Positions 1 through 12,644 are shown, counted from the first letter of the stretch. The stretch is 64,000 nucleotides of DNA from FEB-7 sp963698265 (GCA_963698265.1 CAVOQC010000001.1:1145027-1209026), one strand, 5' to 3'. Notes: a model not told the origin generated them from the letters alone. Translations and numbers: made by a program.

Positions 1-10
1 GGCCCACAGC

Positions 11-739
11 CTACTTGCGAAGTGCCGCGTCCTCGATCAGCACGGGATAGGCGTATCCGGCGCCCACGTTCACGTCGGTGCGCACCGTGCCCTTCGCGGT
101 CACGATGTCGCCGACCGCGGCCACGTCCTTCGTGGTGAGGATGATGTCGTTCGAGCCGTCGGCGGCAGCGCCGGAGCCGTCCTGCACATGCAGCCAGTTC
201 TTGCCGAGGATGCCGGAAGTGACCTTCACGACCTGCGCGCGCACGAGGACGGGCTTGTCCTTGAGCCCCGCCTTGCCCTTCACCACTTCCGCCACGGTCC
301 TCGCATCGGGGCCGCTCGCCCTGTCCACCTTCGCGATGGCGGTCTTCGCGGCGGGGACTGCGCCGTGGGGCGCGGCCATTGCCGCGGCGGTCGGGGCACC
401 GAGGGTCGAGGCCATCGCCGCGGCGGGTTTCGCGTTCGGGTCGGCGATCGTGCCGAAGACGATCCGGTCGAACTTCCGCTTGAGCGTCTTGCTCTCGAAA
501 TCCTGCATCACCATCATGTTGCCGATCGTCACCCGGGCGCCCTTCTTCACGGTGGTCGAGGGAACCGCGGCCCAGGTCTCGCCGTCCTTCGTCTTCAGGC
601 GCAGGTAGGTGTAGCTGTCGACGCTCTTTACTTCCAGCACCTCGCCCTGGAGCGCGGCGGACGCCTGCGACGGCATGGCGTGGGCCGCGAGGCCGGCGGC
701 GGCGAGGAGGAGGGTGGCGAGCGCGGTCGTGGGCTTCAT
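11..739 (-). CDS. Secreted OB-fold protein (NrfJ-like)
   Basis: A 242-residue protein with a cleavable signal peptide (about residues 1-29, an Ala/Leu-rich core), so it is expected in the periplasm. Two beta-rich segments, about 30-107 and 160-242, are joined by an Ala/Pro-rich linker. The second contains VKVTSGILGKNWLHVQDG, the pattern of small periplasmic OB-fold proteins of the NrfJ type, some of which sit beside multihaem nitrite reductases. No haem or nitrite genes are nearby, so the family match does not reveal a substrate. It appears monocistronic. The fold is inferred by eye and the function is unknown. Confidence 0.6.
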   Translation of the reverse strand: MKPTTALATLLLAAAGLAAHAMPSQASAALQGEVLEVKSVDSYTYLRLKTKDGETWAAVPSTTVKKGARVTIGNMMVMQDFESKTLKRKFDRIVFGTIADPNAKPAAAMASTLGAPTAAAMAAPHGAVPAAKTAIAKVDRASGPDARTVAEVVKGKAGLKDKPVLVRAQVVKVTSGILGKNWLHVQDGSGAAADGSNDIILTTKDVAAVGDIVTAKGTVRTDVNVGAGYAYPVLIEDAALRK

Positions 740-816
740 GGAAAGGGGCTCCGTTCAGGGATGGGCGTCATCATGGAGGATCGGAGCGTGCAGGGGTTGA
801 GGGGCGTCAAGCCGGG

Positions 817-1185
817 CTAGCCCATGCAGAAGACGTTCAGCTTGTTGCCGTCGAGGTCGCGGAAGTAGCCGGCATAGAACGATTCGCCGCGCAGCCCGAC
901 GGGACCCTCGTCCTTGCCGCCGAGCGCGAGCGCCTTCGCGTGGACGCGGTCCACCTTGTCGCGGGCATCGACCACGAGCGCCACCATGACGCCGTTGCCC
1001 ACCGTGGCGGCCTGCTTGTCATAGGGCTGCATGATGGCGAGCGCGGGGCGCTTCGGGTTCACGGTCCAGGCGTAGCCGCGGCCGAAGTCCATGGTCCGCG
1101 TCGCACCGATCTCGGCGAGGAGCGCGTCGTAGAAGGCGGTCGCGCGCGGCAGGTCGTTGGTTCCGAGCGTCACGTATCCGATCAT
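817..1185 (-). CDS. VOC family protein (glyoxalase/bleomycin-resistance fold)
   Basis: A 122-residue single-module vicinal oxygen chelate protein. It opens with MIGYVTLGTNDLPRATAFYD and ends with YFRDLDGNKLNVF, the start and end motifs of the large uncharacterised VOC group whose subunits pair to form metal-centred active sites. Length is typical. Members include glyoxalase-like enzymes, dioxygenases and drug-binding proteins, and nothing here picks one. It lies alone between a secreted protein and a nitroreductase on the same strand, with no evident operon partner. The family is secure; the reaction is not known. Confidence 0.85.
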   Translation of the reverse strand: MIGYVTLGTNDLPRATAFYDALLAEIGATRTMDFGRGYAWTVNPKRPALAIMQPYDKQAATVGNGVMVALVVDARDKVDRVHAKALALGGKDEGPVGLRGESFYAGYFRDLDGNKLNVFCMG

Positions 1186-1249
1186 GGTTCTCTCCGGCTG
1201 TACGGTGGAAGGGAGCGCGCAGTGTAATGCAATCCCGCCGACGCCCCGC

Positions 1250-1918
1250 TCACTCGAGAAACACCGCGATCTCGTCGAGTGACTTTCTTTCGATGGCCGG
1301 AACCGTCGCGCCGGGCGCGGGGTAGCCGGCCACGAGCAGCACGAAGGGTCGTTCGTTGTCGGGCCGCCCGAGGATGCCGTTGAGGAAGGCCATGGGGCTG
1401 GGCGTGTGCGTGAGGGTCGCGAGCCCGGCGTGGTGCAGGGCGGTGATGAGGACGCCCGTGGCGATGCCGGCCGAGTCCATCGGGTAGTAGCGTTTCTGCC
1501 GCTCGCCCGATGCCCCCACGCCGTAGGCCTCGTAGAACACCGCGATCAGCCAGGGCGCGGTCTCGAGGAACGGCTTGTTCGCATCCGTGCCCAGCGGCGC
1601 CAGCGCCGCCAGCCACTCGTCGGGTGCGCGCCGTTCGTAGAAATCGCGCTCCTCGGCCTCCGCGCCCTCCCGGATCGCCTTCTTGATGGCCGGGTCCGAG
1701 ACGGCCACGAAGCGCCACGGCTGCTGGTTCGCGCCGCTGGGGGCGGACCCGGCCGCGGCGATGCAGGCGGCGATCAGTTCCCGCGGCACGGGCTCGGGGG
1801 AGAAATCGCGCACGGTGCGCCGGCGCGCGGCCTCGTCGCGAAAGGACTCCGCGCGGTGGCGCATCTCCTCCGGAGCGAATCGGCGGAAGTCCAGGGGCTG
1901 CCGGTCGTTGGCGGGCAT
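1250..1918 (-). CDS. Nitroreductase family FMN-dependent oxidoreductase
   Basis: A 222-residue flavoprotein of the nitroreductase fold. RRTVRDFSPEPVP near residue 34 is the FMN-phosphate-binding arginine cluster, and APSGANQQPWRFV near residue 60 is the second conserved flavin/dimer motif. The later segment SAGIATGVLITALHHAG is the usual core helix. Such proteins act as cytoplasmic homodimers using NAD(P)H; substrates include nitroaromatics, quinones and halogenated phenols, and the sequence looks closer to the iodotyrosine-deiodinase/BluB-like side than to NfsB. The next gene upstream (zinc-ribbon protein) ends only a few bases away, suggesting co-transcription. Confidence 0.85.
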   Translation of the reverse strand: MPANDRQPLDFRRFAPEEMRHRAESFRDEAARRRTVRDFSPEPVPRELIAACIAAAGSAPSGANQQPWRFVAVSDPAIKKAIREGAEAEERDFYERRAPDEWLAALAPLGTDANKPFLETAPWLIAVFYEAYGVGASGERQKRYYPMDSAGIATGVLITALHHAGLATLTHTPSPMAFLNGILGRPDNERPFVLLVAGYPAPGATVPAIERKSLDEIAVFLE

Positions 1919-1921
1919 CCG

Positions 1922-2209
1922 CTATTCCTCTTCGCCCCCGAAGCACGTCGTGAGCACGATGGCGACGAAAAGGAGCGTCCAAAAGGCCTGGAGAAAGCGG
2001 TCGCCGAGGGAACTCGAGTTCCGGCGGATCTTCCGGGCGCGATCGCGGAAGGCCGAGACTTCCTCCTTCGTGGCCTTGCGCCAGGGGTTGGGCGCCTCGC
2101 ACAGGGGGCAGCGGGAAAGGTATTTCCGGCTCTCACTGCTGACGAAGGACCAGAAGGCCCGCCCGCCGATGACGGCGCCGCAATTGGAGCAGACCTCGGT
2201 AAGCGCCAT
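1922..2209 (-). CDS. Small zinc-ribbon membrane protein
   Basis: About 95 residues when read from the ATG giving MALTEVCSNCGAVIGG; an upstream in-frame ATG would add 19 residues, but the zinc ribbon then begins less naturally. Two Cys pairs, CSNC near the N-terminus and CPLC about 30 residues later, form a probable zinc knuckle. A basic stretch follows, and a single hydrophobic segment near the C-terminus (FWTLLFVAIVL) should anchor it in the membrane, with an acidic GGEEE tail. Its stop lies just before the nitroreductase start. No family is recognised; function unknown. Confidence 0.55.
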   Translation of the reverse strand: MALTEVCSNCGAVIGGRAFWSFVSSESRKYLSRCPLCEAPNPWRKATKEEVSAFRDRARKIRRNSSSLGDRFLQAFWTLLFVAIVLTTCFGGEEE

Positions 2210-2299
2210 CGCCACCCCTGCCGCCCGGAAAGCGGCCATGGTGCCGCCGGGGATTGCCGCTGGCAAGCGCCGGCGGGACCGTCGAGGAATGCCCGGGCG

Positions 2300-2329
2300 T
2301 TGCCGCCGCCGCTCGCGGCACGATAGAAT
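2300..2329 (+). promoter_or_regulatory. Candidate sigma-70 promoter for metH leader
   Basis: TTGCCG and TAGAAT are separated by 18 bases. Transcription would start a few bases after the second box, placing the 5' end right at the beginning of the riboswitch-like aptamer. The fit to consensus is moderate; the positional agreement with the aptamer is the main support. Confidence 0.5.
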
Positions 2330-2335
2330 CCGTCG

Positions 2336-2396
2336 CTAGCGCCGATTTGACCCATCAGCTTGCGGGCGCTCAACAAATACCGCTAAAGCGACCGGC
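2336..2396 (+). promoter_or_regulatory. SAM-II-like riboswitch aptamer upstream of metH
   Basis: The stem AGCGCC (2338-2343) pairs with GGCGCT (2365-2370). The loop begins GATTTGACC and contains GCTTGC, and the 3' strand reads CAACAAATACCGCTAAAG. GAUUUG, GCUUGC and AACAA..CGCUAAAG are, as I recall them, signature segments of the SAM-II class, a compact H-type pseudoknot that binds S-adenosylmethionine before methionine-biosynthesis genes. The downstream gene is metH, so feedback by SAM is the natural reading. I could not fold or score it; SAM-V shares the same core and is the main alternative. Confidence 0.8.
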
Positions 2397-2400
2397 CCAG

Positions 2401-2428
2401 AAAACCCGTCGCGCGCAGACGGGTTTTT
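2401..2428 (+). terminator. Intrinsic terminator in the metH leader
   Basis: CCCGTC (2405-2410) pairs with GACGGG (2418-2423) around a 7-base loop, preceded by AAAA and followed by TTTTT. It lies between the SAM-II-like aptamer and the metH start, so it is best read as the expression platform rather than the end of an upstream gene, because all upstream genes are on the other strand. Confidence 0.8.
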
Positions 2429-2449
2429 CGTTTCCGGATCGCCACGACC

Positions 2450-6153
<3,704 letters not shown>

Positions 6154-6154
<1 letters not shown>

Positions 6155-7116
6155 TGCGCGCGCTCGCCGCCCTCGGCGCGTGCCTGCTGCTGGCGCTGCC
6201 GGCCCGGGCCGACTGGCAGCCGACGAGGACCGTGAAGATCGTCGTGCCCTTCGCGCCGGGCGGCCAGCCCGATGTCGTCGCCCGCACGCTCGCCGAACCG
6301 CTCGCGAAGGCCCTGGGCCAGGCGGTGATCGTCGAGAACCGCCCCGGCGCCGGCGGCAACATCGCCGCGGATTTCGTCGCAAAAAGCGCGCCCGACGGCC
6401 ACACGCTGCTCATGGGCACCAACGGGCCGCTTGCGCTGAGCACCGTGGCCTACGCTTCGCTCCCGTACGAGCCGCTGCGCGATTTCGCTCCCGTAACGCT
6501 CGTGGGCACCTCCCCCAACCTCATCGCCGTGCATCCCGCGCTGGGCGTGTCAACGCTCAAGGAACTCGTCGCAAGAGCGAAGGCGGAACCGGGCAGGCTC
6601 AACTTCTCCTCCGTGGGCAAGGGAAGCGTCTCGCAGCTTTCCATGGAGATGTTCAATTCCCTGGCGGGCATCCGCACCGAGCACATCCCGTACAACGGCG
6701 GCGCGCCCGCGGTGATGGCGCTCGTCGCCGGCGACGTGCAGATCCTCTCGCTCAATCCCACGGCGCTCCTGCCGCAGATGCACGCGGGCAAGGTGAGAAT
6801 TCTCGCGCAGACGGGGGCCGTGCGTTCCGCCCTCATCGCGGAGGTGCCCACGGTGGCCGAATCCGGCTACCCCGGGTTCGAGGCCGGCGTCTGGATGGCG
6901 ATCGTCGCGCCCGCGAAGACGCCGCCGGAAGCGCTCGCGCGCCTGAACGCGGAGTTCGTGCGGGCGATCCGCGATCCCGCGCTCAAGGCCTCGCTCTGGG
7001 ATCGGCAGTGGATAGAACCGGTCGGCTCGGCGCCGGAAGAGGTCACGCGCGTGATGCGCAGGGAGATCGACAAGTGGGCACGCGTAGCAAGGGCCGCAAA
7101 CCTGAAGTCGGAGTGA
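6154..7116 (+). CDS. TTT-family (Bug) periplasmic substrate-binding protein
   Basis: A 320-residue tripartite tricarboxylate transporter receptor. It has a signal peptide (residues 1 to about 19, ending PARA), then the family's TVKIVVPFAPGG motif, VENRPGAGGNIAADFVAKSAPDGHT in two pieces, and LNFSSVGKGS, all ligand-site segments of Bug proteins. These bind carboxylates such as citrate, nicotinate or amino-acid derivatives. Its ATG overlaps the metH stop (ATGA style), so it can be translated from the same message, an odd pairing. No TctA/TctB membrane partners are present, as is common for the many orphan Bug proteins of beta-proteobacteria. Ligand unknown. Confidence 0.92.
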
Positions 7117-8612
7117 GGCCGCCCGCCGGCGCCGGCACGGGAGCGCAGGCGCCCGCGCCACGCTCGCGGTCGGCAGGTCTCGTCGAGGCCCTCGGCGCGA
7201 TCGTGCGCGGCCGCCTGGTGGGGATGACGATCGGCTCGGGCGTGCGACTCTATGCGGCGATATTCCTGGGTCTCGGCGCCATCACCCTGAACGTGGGCTG
7301 GCAGCAGGGGCCGAAGCGCCTGCTCGAGGCAAGCGAGTTCAAGACGTTCACGGCGCGCGCCGATGGCCGCATCGTGGAGAGCTGGCTCGCGATCGAACTG
7401 GAGCCGGCCGCGATCGGCGAAGCGCGGAACTGGCGCGCCTCCGCGAAGGCCTCCCCCTGCGCCGTGGTCGAATACGACGGCGACTGGGGCAAGGGCTCGC
7501 GTCGCGCCTTCTGCGGCAACCGCCTCGGCTTCAACGAGTCCTACGCGCTGCACGACCTGAAGGAGATGGCCCCCGGCATCGCCTTCGCCTGGGCGCGCGA
7601 CGCCTCGGGATTCGCCGTGCCGGAGATCCGCATGGGCGAGGCCGCGGTGCGCTGGCTCGCCTCCCACGGGCCGTCGCAGGCTGCGGCCGGCGCGCAGGCA
7701 CCGGCCACCGCGCTGGGGGTGCTCGAGCGCGAGGTGGACCGTCCCGTGGATGTCGCGGTGGAGAGCTGGGCGGCCGCGCCGCCGGCGTATCCGCTCGCCT
7801 TCGATCCGAAGTCCCCGGGCAGCGCGATGCCCGCGGCCTACGTCGAGGCCCGTCGCGAGTCCGGGGCGGCCTGGGTGCTGGCGACGATGTTCCTCGTGAT
7901 CGGCTTCGGCCTCTGGTTCGCGGGCACGGCGATCCTCCTGCCGGCGCTGCCGCTGCCCGTGCACCTCTTTCTCGCGGCACTTCCGCTCGCGGCCCTGCCC
8001 TGGTGGGGCGACGCGGTGCCGCGCTACCTGCGCCACCTGCATCCCGGGTTCGCGATGGTGGTCGCGGACATGCTCGGCGAGACCGACATCACCGGGCGCC
8101 TCGTGGCGAGCGATCCGGCGGACGCCACGCTCGCCGGCGGCGACGTGCTTCGCTGGCCCCCGGGTCGCGGCGACCACGCAGAAACCTTCGGGCGCATGCG
8201 CTTCGTGAAGCCCGAGCCGCCGCCGCGCGATGCCGATGCGGCGCTCGCCGCGCTCACCGCCGCCGTCGCCACACAGGTGCGGGCCATGCCCGAGGGCGAG
8301 CGCATCGAGCTGTTCCGGCGCCTGGAGCGCGACAAGGCTGCGGGACTGCACGGCGCGGGGCTCGCCTTCGTGCCCGCGGCGAGGCAGGCGGTGATGGAGC
8401 CGAGCACGCCCGCGGAGGTGCGCAAGTCCGCAGGGAGGTTCCTTTCGGCGTGGGTAACGCAGCCCGTGGACGAGCCGTGGCCGCGCGATGCCGGGTTCCG
8501 GGAGCGCATCCGCATCTTCGGATCGCTCCGGGACGTGCCGATCAGCGACGTGGCGATCCTCTCGGCATCGATCGCGGAGCGGGCGGCGGCCCGCGAACAG
8601 GAACGCCGCTAG
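7113..8612 (+). CDS. Uncharacterised membrane protein
   Basis: About 499 residues if read from a GTG that overlaps the previous stop codon (GTGA), the likely coupled start; an ATG 37 codons later is the alternative. It has one hydrophobic segment near residues 44-60 and a strongly hydrophobic block around 252-298 that could hold two membrane passes. Between them is a soluble, probably extracytoplasmic region of about 190 residues with two cysteines, and a long C-terminal soluble tail. No motif is recognised and no family can be named. It seems to end the metH-initiated transcription unit. Confidence 0.6.
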   Translation: MRPPAGAGTGAQAPAPRSRSAGLVEALGAIVRGRLVGMTIGSGVRLYAAIFLGLGAITLNVGWQQGPKRLLEASEFKTFTARADGRIVESWLAIELEPAAIGEARNWRASAKASPCAVVEYDGDWGKGSRRAFCGNRLGFNESYALHDLKEMAPGIAFAWARDASGFAVPEIRMGEAAVRWLASHGPSQAAAGAQAPATALGVLEREVDRPVDVAVESWAAAPPAYPLAFDPKSPGSAMPAAYVEARRESGAAWVLATMFLVIGFGLWFAGTAILLPALPLPVHLFLAALPLAALPWWGDAVPRYLRHLHPGFAMVVADMLGETDITGRLVASDPADATLAGGDVLRWPPGRGDHAETFGRMRFVKPEPPPRDADAALAALTAAVATQVRAMPEGERIELFRRLERDKAAGLHGAGLAFVPAARQAVMEPSTPAEVRKSAGRFLSAWVTQPVDEPWPRDAGFRERIRIFGSLRDVPISDVAILSASIAERAAAREQERR

Positions 8613-9727
8613 AGCGGCAGGATCCGCGCCGGGTCCGGGCGCTCGGCGAACGCGAGGAAGGCCTCTCCCAGCCGTTCGCTCTCCGCGATCGCCGTCTTCC
8701 AGTACGAGAGCCGTCCGTCGAAATCGGACTCGAAGCGCTTGAAGTCCTTGCGGTCGGGGAGCTTTCCGAAAGGCAGCTTCGCGACGTACTCGCGCGTGGG
8801 CGACACCAGCACCACGTTGTCCAGCCACTCGCCCCGCGCGCGCCGCCACGGCAGCGCCTTGTCGAACCAGCCGGGAACGATGCGATCCGTGAAGTGGGGA
8901 TAGAGCACGAGCCCGTCCACCCGCGCGTAGGGCAGGTGCAGGTGATAGTCGATGAGCCCGCCGTCCCAGTAGAGGCCGGCCGGTGCGCCCGGGATGTCGG
9001 GCACGGCCTCGATCACCAGCGGGATGGCTGCGGAAGCGACGAGTGCCTCGCGGAGGTTTTCGCGGTCCAGCGCAACGGCGTGCGTCTTGAACGCGTCGAA
9101 GCGGATCGACGGATTGCCGGTTGCCGGAACGGGATCTCCAGGCACTCCGGCATCCGCGAGGAAGGGCGGCCGCGCACGGGCGTCGTGGAAGATCGTGCGC
9201 TCGAGGAAGTGGCGCAGGTGCCGGCGCCCCGCGAGGTTCGCGAGCGCCGCCGCGCCGAAGCCCGCGGCGCGACGCAGGCCCGCATCGTGCACGAGGGGGC
9301 CGCGGCCGCGCACCGCGAGCACGTGCACGCGCCAGTCGCGGCTCGCGAGAATCCCCTCGTCGTGGCCGTCGAAGAGCGCCGCGAGCATTTCGCGGACCTT
9401 GCGCGTGACGAACGCGGCGCCGGAACCGGGCGGGTAGCGCTGTGCGGCGTAGAGGCGCGCGAGTTCGCGCAGTCCCTGCGCGGGATCGGCGCGGCAGGCC
9501 GCTGCGAATCGCCAGGCGCCGATGGAGGCGCCGACGAGGTGGCGCACGCGGGGCGCCTTCGGCAGCCACTCGCCGAAAAGCGCGATGTCGAGGCCGGTGA
9601 GGCCCAGCGCCTTCGGCCCGCCCGCGGCGCCGGGAATGAGTGCCACGTCGGCGGGATCGAGCCCGTGCTCGAGGATGCGTGCCCGGGCGCGCGGCCCGGC
9701 GCGGATCGTGAGCGTCGGCTCGGCCAT
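8609..9727 (-). CDS. Patatin-like phospholipase
   Basis: A 372-residue patatin-fold acyl hydrolase. The nucleophile elbow GASIG puts Ser at about residue 68, preceded by the glycine-rich oxyanion segment GAAGGPKALGL near 33-43. The second catalytic residue is the Asp of WDGGLID in the later half. These Ser-Asp dyad enzymes cleave acyl chains from phospholipids or related lipids. No signal peptide is seen. The start chosen (MAEPTLTIRAG) lies 4 bases after the upstream peptidase stop, which suggests co-expression. Its 3' end overlaps the convergent membrane-protein gene by 4 bases. Confidence 0.85.
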   Translation of the reverse strand: MAEPTLTIRAGPRARARILEHGLDPADVALIPGAAGGPKALGLTGLDIALFGEWLPKAPRVRHLVGASIGAWRFAAACRADPAQGLRELARLYAAQRYPPGSGAAFVTRKVREMLAALFDGHDEGILASRDWRVHVLAVRGRGPLVHDAGLRRAAGFGAAALANLAGRRHLRHFLERTIFHDARARPPFLADAGVPGDPVPATGNPSIRFDAFKTHAVALDRENLREALVASAAIPLVIEAVPDIPGAPAGLYWDGGLIDYHLHLPYARVDGLVLYPHFTDRIVPGWFDKALPWRRARGEWLDNVVLVSPTREYVAKLPFGKLPDRKDFKRFESDFDGRLSYWKTAIAESERLGEAFLAFAERPDPARILPL

Positions 9728-9731
9728 GGCG

Positions 9732-10736
9732 CTACCGGTAGATGAGGATCTCCGGCTTCTCCGCGTCCCGGGCGAAGCCGCGGTACATGCCCTCGGTTGT
9801 GAAGGAGAAGACCGCATTGCCCGAGCGGTCGAGCACGATCACGCCGCCGCGCCCGCCGATCGCCCGCACCTTCCCGAGCGACTCGTCCGCCGCCTGCTGC
9901 GCGGTGAGGCCCTTGTACTTCACGAGCGCGGCGATGTCGTGGGCCGCGACGCTGCGAATGAACATCTCGCCGGTGCCCGTGGCCGACACCGCCACGCTCT
10001 CGTTCTCCGCCCAGGTGCCCGCGCCGACGATCGGGGAGTCGCCCACGCGCCCGAAGCGCTTGTTGGTGAGCCCGCCGGTGGAGGTGGCCGCGGCGAGGTT
10101 GCCCGCCTGGTCGAGGGCCACGGCGCCCACGGTGCCGAACTTCTCGTGCTCCTCGAGGGCGCTCGACTTCTTCGGCGCATCGTGGTCCATCGGGATCGCG
10201 TCGCGTTCCTTCGCGCGCTGCAGCTGCTGCCAGCGTTCCTCGGTGCGGAAGTACGCGGGTTCGACGATCTCGAGGCCCTGCTCTTTCGCGAACCGGTCCG
10301 CGCCCCTGCCCCCGAGAAGCACGTGGCGGGATTTCTCCATCACCGCGCGCGCCGCCTCGATGGGATTCTTCGCGGTGGTAACGCCGGCGACGGCACCCGC
10401 GCGCCGGCCCTTGCCGTCCATGATCGAGGCGTCCATCTCGTTCGTGCCTTCGTTCGTGAAGACGGCGCCCCTGCCGGCGTTGAAGAGGGGGGAGTCCTCC
10501 ATCACCTTCACGGCGGCGACGACGGCATCGAGGCTTGCGCCGCCGCCGGCGAGCACGCGGCGCCCGGCCTCGATCGCCTCGGTGAGTGCCGCGCGGTACG
10601 CCGACTCGCGTTCCGGCGTGAGCGTGGTGCGCGTGATGGTGCCGGAGCCGCCGTGTATCGCGATGGCGAACGGCTTGTCCTGCGCGGCGGCCGAGAACGC
10701 GGCGGTCGCGACAAGAATTGCGGCGACATGCTTCAT
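9732..10736 (-). CDS. Isoaspartyl peptidase / plant-type L-asparaginase
   Basis: A 334-residue N-terminal nucleophile hydrolase of the beta-aspartyl-peptidase family, which removes isoaspartyl residues from damaged peptides and can hydrolyse asparagine. A signal peptide (about 1-19, AAFSAAAQ) suggests periplasmic location. Family motifs: AIHGGSGTI near 27, NAGRGAVFTNEG near 86, and the autocleavage site FGTVGAVALD with catalytic Thr202, which becomes the N-terminus of the beta subunit after self-processing; TGTGE and STGGLTNK line the substrate site. The start MKHVAAILVA was chosen because it opens the signal peptide. Patatin follows directly downstream. Confidence 0.93.
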   Translation of the reverse strand: MKHVAAILVATAAFSAAAQDKPFAIAIHGGSGTITRTTLTPERESAYRAALTEAIEAGRRVLAGGGASLDAVVAAVKVMEDSPLFNAGRGAVFTNEGTNEMDASIMDGKGRRAGAVAGVTTAKNPIEAARAVMEKSRHVLLGGRGADRFAKEQGLEIVEPAYFRTEERWQQLQRAKERDAIPMDHDAPKKSSALEEHEKFGTVGAVALDQAGNLAAATSTGGLTNKRFGRVGDSPIVGAGTWAENESVAVSATGTGEMFIRSVAAHDIAALVKYKGLTAQQAADESLGKVRAIGGRGGVIVLDRSGNAVFSFTTEGMYRGFARDAEKPEILIYR

Positions 10737-10848
10737 GGATTCCCTCCGGGATGGTTGCAGCGATTCTAACCGGGCGCCCCGGCCCGGCATTCGCCGGCAT
10801 GCTAGATTGGAATTCCCGGATATCCCTTGTCCCGACTCCCTCGCTTCC

Positions 10849-11925
10849 ATGTCACTTCTCTTCAGCCCGATCACGCTGCGCTCCGTCACGATCCCCAACC
10901 GCGTCTTCGTCTCGCCGATGTGCGAGTACTCCTGCGAGGACGGCGTGCCGAACGACTGGCACCTGGTCCACCTCGGCAGCCGCGCGGTCGGCGGCTGCGG
11001 CCTCGTGATCACGGAAGCCGCGAGCGTGTCGCCCGAGGGACGCATCACGCCCTGGGACGCCGGCATCTGGTCGGCCGCGCAGGTCGAGGCGTGGAAGCCG
11101 ATCGTGAAGTTCATCCGCGACCAGGGCGCTTTGACGGGCATCCAGATCGCGCACGCCGGGCGCAAGGCCTCGTGCGACAAGCCCTGGAATGGCGGCAAGC
11201 CGCTCGCACAGGGCGCGGGCGGTTGGAAGACGCTCGGGCCCAGCGAGATCGCCTTCGGCGATTACCCGGCGCCGCGCGCGATGACGCCGGCGGACCTGGA
11301 GGCGTGCGTGGCCGCTTTCCGCCATTCGGCGGGCCTCGCGCTGCAGGCGGGGTTCGAGGTGGCCGAGGTGCACGCGGCCCACGGCTACCTGCTGCACGAG
11401 TTCCTCTCGCCGCTGTCGAACCGGCGCGAGGATGACTTCGGCGGCTCGCTCGCCAATCGCATGCGCTTCCCGCTGGCGGTCGTGCGCGCGGTGCGCGAGG
11501 CGTGGCCCGGGGACAAGCCCGTGCTGGTGCGCATCTCGGCGAGCGACTGGAAGGAGGGCGGCTGGGACCTCGCACAGTCGATCGCCTTCGCCCGCGAGCT
11601 GAAGGCGATCGGCGTCGACATGATCGACGTCTCCAGCGGCGGCAACGCCGCCGACCAGAAGATCGTGCTCGGCCCGGGCTACCAGGTGCCGTTCGCCGCC
11701 GCCATCCGGCGCGAGGCGGATATTCCGGTGGCCGCGGTCGGCCTCATCACCGAGCCGGTGCAGGCCGAGCACATCCTCGCGACCGGCCAGGCCGATGCGG
11801 TGTGCCTCGCGCGCGCGCTGCTGCGCGACCCCTATTGGCCGCGCCATGCCGCGAAGGCCCTCGGCGTGGCGATGGCCTGGCCCAACCAGTACAAGCGCTG
11901 CGACACCGGCCCCCTGGGCCGCTAG
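10849..11925 (+). CDS. NADH:flavin oxidoreductase, old yellow enzyme (YqjM/NamA type)
   Basis: A 358-residue FMN-containing ene-reductase that reduces activated C=C bonds (enones, nitro compounds) with NAD(P)H. IPNRVFVSPMCEYSC carries Cys25, the redox-tuning cysteine of the YqjM subclass; QIAHAGRKAS and the pair His175/His178 in HAAHGYLLHEF are the substrate-anchoring residues; FGGSLANR and VGLITEP complete the FMN barrel. Length is normal for the subclass. It begins a short plus-strand unit with the glutathione transferase 17 bases downstream, a plausible detoxification pair for electrophiles. It is divergent from the isoaspartyl peptidase across about 110 bases. Confidence 0.94.
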   Translation: MSLLFSPITLRSVTIPNRVFVSPMCEYSCEDGVPNDWHLVHLGSRAVGGCGLVITEAASVSPEGRITPWDAGIWSAAQVEAWKPIVKFIRDQGALTGIQIAHAGRKASCDKPWNGGKPLAQGAGGWKTLGPSEIAFGDYPAPRAMTPADLEACVAAFRHSAGLALQAGFEVAEVHAAHGYLLHEFLSPLSNRREDDFGGSLANRMRFPLAVVRAVREAWPGDKPVLVRISASDWKEGGWDLAQSIAFARELKAIGVDMIDVSSGGNAADQKIVLGPGYQVPFAAAIRREADIPVAAVGLITEPVQAEHILATGQADAVCLARALLRDPYWPRHAAKALGVAMAWPNQYKRCDTGPLGR

Positions 11926-11942
11926 ACGAAAGGACGGACGCG

Positions 11943-12644
11943 ATGTACGACCTCTACTACTGGACCACGCCCAACGGCCACAAGATCACGCTGTTCCTGG
12001 AGGAGGCGAAGCTGCCCTACCGCCTGCACGGCATCAACATCGGCAAGGGCGAGCAGTTCGCGAAGGACTTCCTGAAGATCTCGCCCAACAACCGCATCCC
12101 GGCGCTGGTCGACCACGCGCCGGCCGACGCCGGCAAGCCGCTTTCGGTCTTCGAGTCGGGCGCGATCCTCGTCTACCTCGCGGGCAAGACGGGGAAGTTC
12201 ATCCCGAGGGACCTGCGCGGGCAGGTGGAGGCGCTCGAGTGGCTCATGTGGCAGATGGGGGGGCTGGGCCCGATGGCCGGGCAGAACCACCACTTCCAGC
12301 ACTACGCCCCGGAGAAGGTGCCCTACGCGATCGAGCGCTACGTGAAGGAGACGAGCCGCCTCTACGGCGTGCTCGACAAACGCCTCAAGGGCCGCGACTT
12401 CATCCTCGGGAAGTCCTATTCCATCGCCGACATGGCCTCCTATCCCTGGATCATTCCCGAACGCCAGGGCCAGGACCTCGCCGACTTCCCGAACCTCGCG
12501 CGCTGGCACGCCGCGATCCGCGCGCGCCCCGGCACCACGCGCGCCTACGCGAAGGCGAAGGAAGTGAACCCGACCCCGCGCGGTCCGGTGACCGAGCAGG
12601 AGCGCAAGATTCTCTTCGGCCAGGACAGGGGCGTGGTGAAATAG
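11943..12644 (+). CDS. Glutathione S-transferase, Nu/YfcG-like
   Basis: A 233-residue two-domain GST. The thioredoxin-like domain opens MYDLYYWTTPNGHKITLFLEE, includes SPNNRIPALVDH with the cis-proline, and ends with ESGAILVYLAGKTGKF, which binds the glutathione carboxylate. The all-helical domain follows, with SYSIADMASYPW and a long C-terminal tail. TTPNGHK near residue 9, in place of a catalytic Tyr/Ser, matches the Ure2p/YfcG/YghU group, whose members act mainly as disulfide-bond reductases using glutathione. It follows the ene-reductase closely, so shared transcription is likely. Confidence 0.92.
   Translation: MYDLYYWTTPNGHKITLFLEEAKLPYRLHGINIGKGEQFAKDFLKISPNNRIPALVDHAPADAGKPLSVFESGAILVYLAGKTGKFIPRDLRGQVEALEWLMWQMGGLGPMAGQNHHFQHYAPEKVPYAIERYVKETSRLYGVLDKRLKGRDFILGKSYSIADMASYPWIIPERQGQDLADFPNLARWHAAIRARPGTTRAYAKAKEVNPTPRGPVTEQERKILFGQDRGVVK

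Noticed and set aside
2336..2396. SAH riboswitch as identity of the metH leader
   Set aside because: The segments GAUUUG, GCUUGC and AACAA..CGCUAAAG fit SAM-II rather than the SAH aptamer core.
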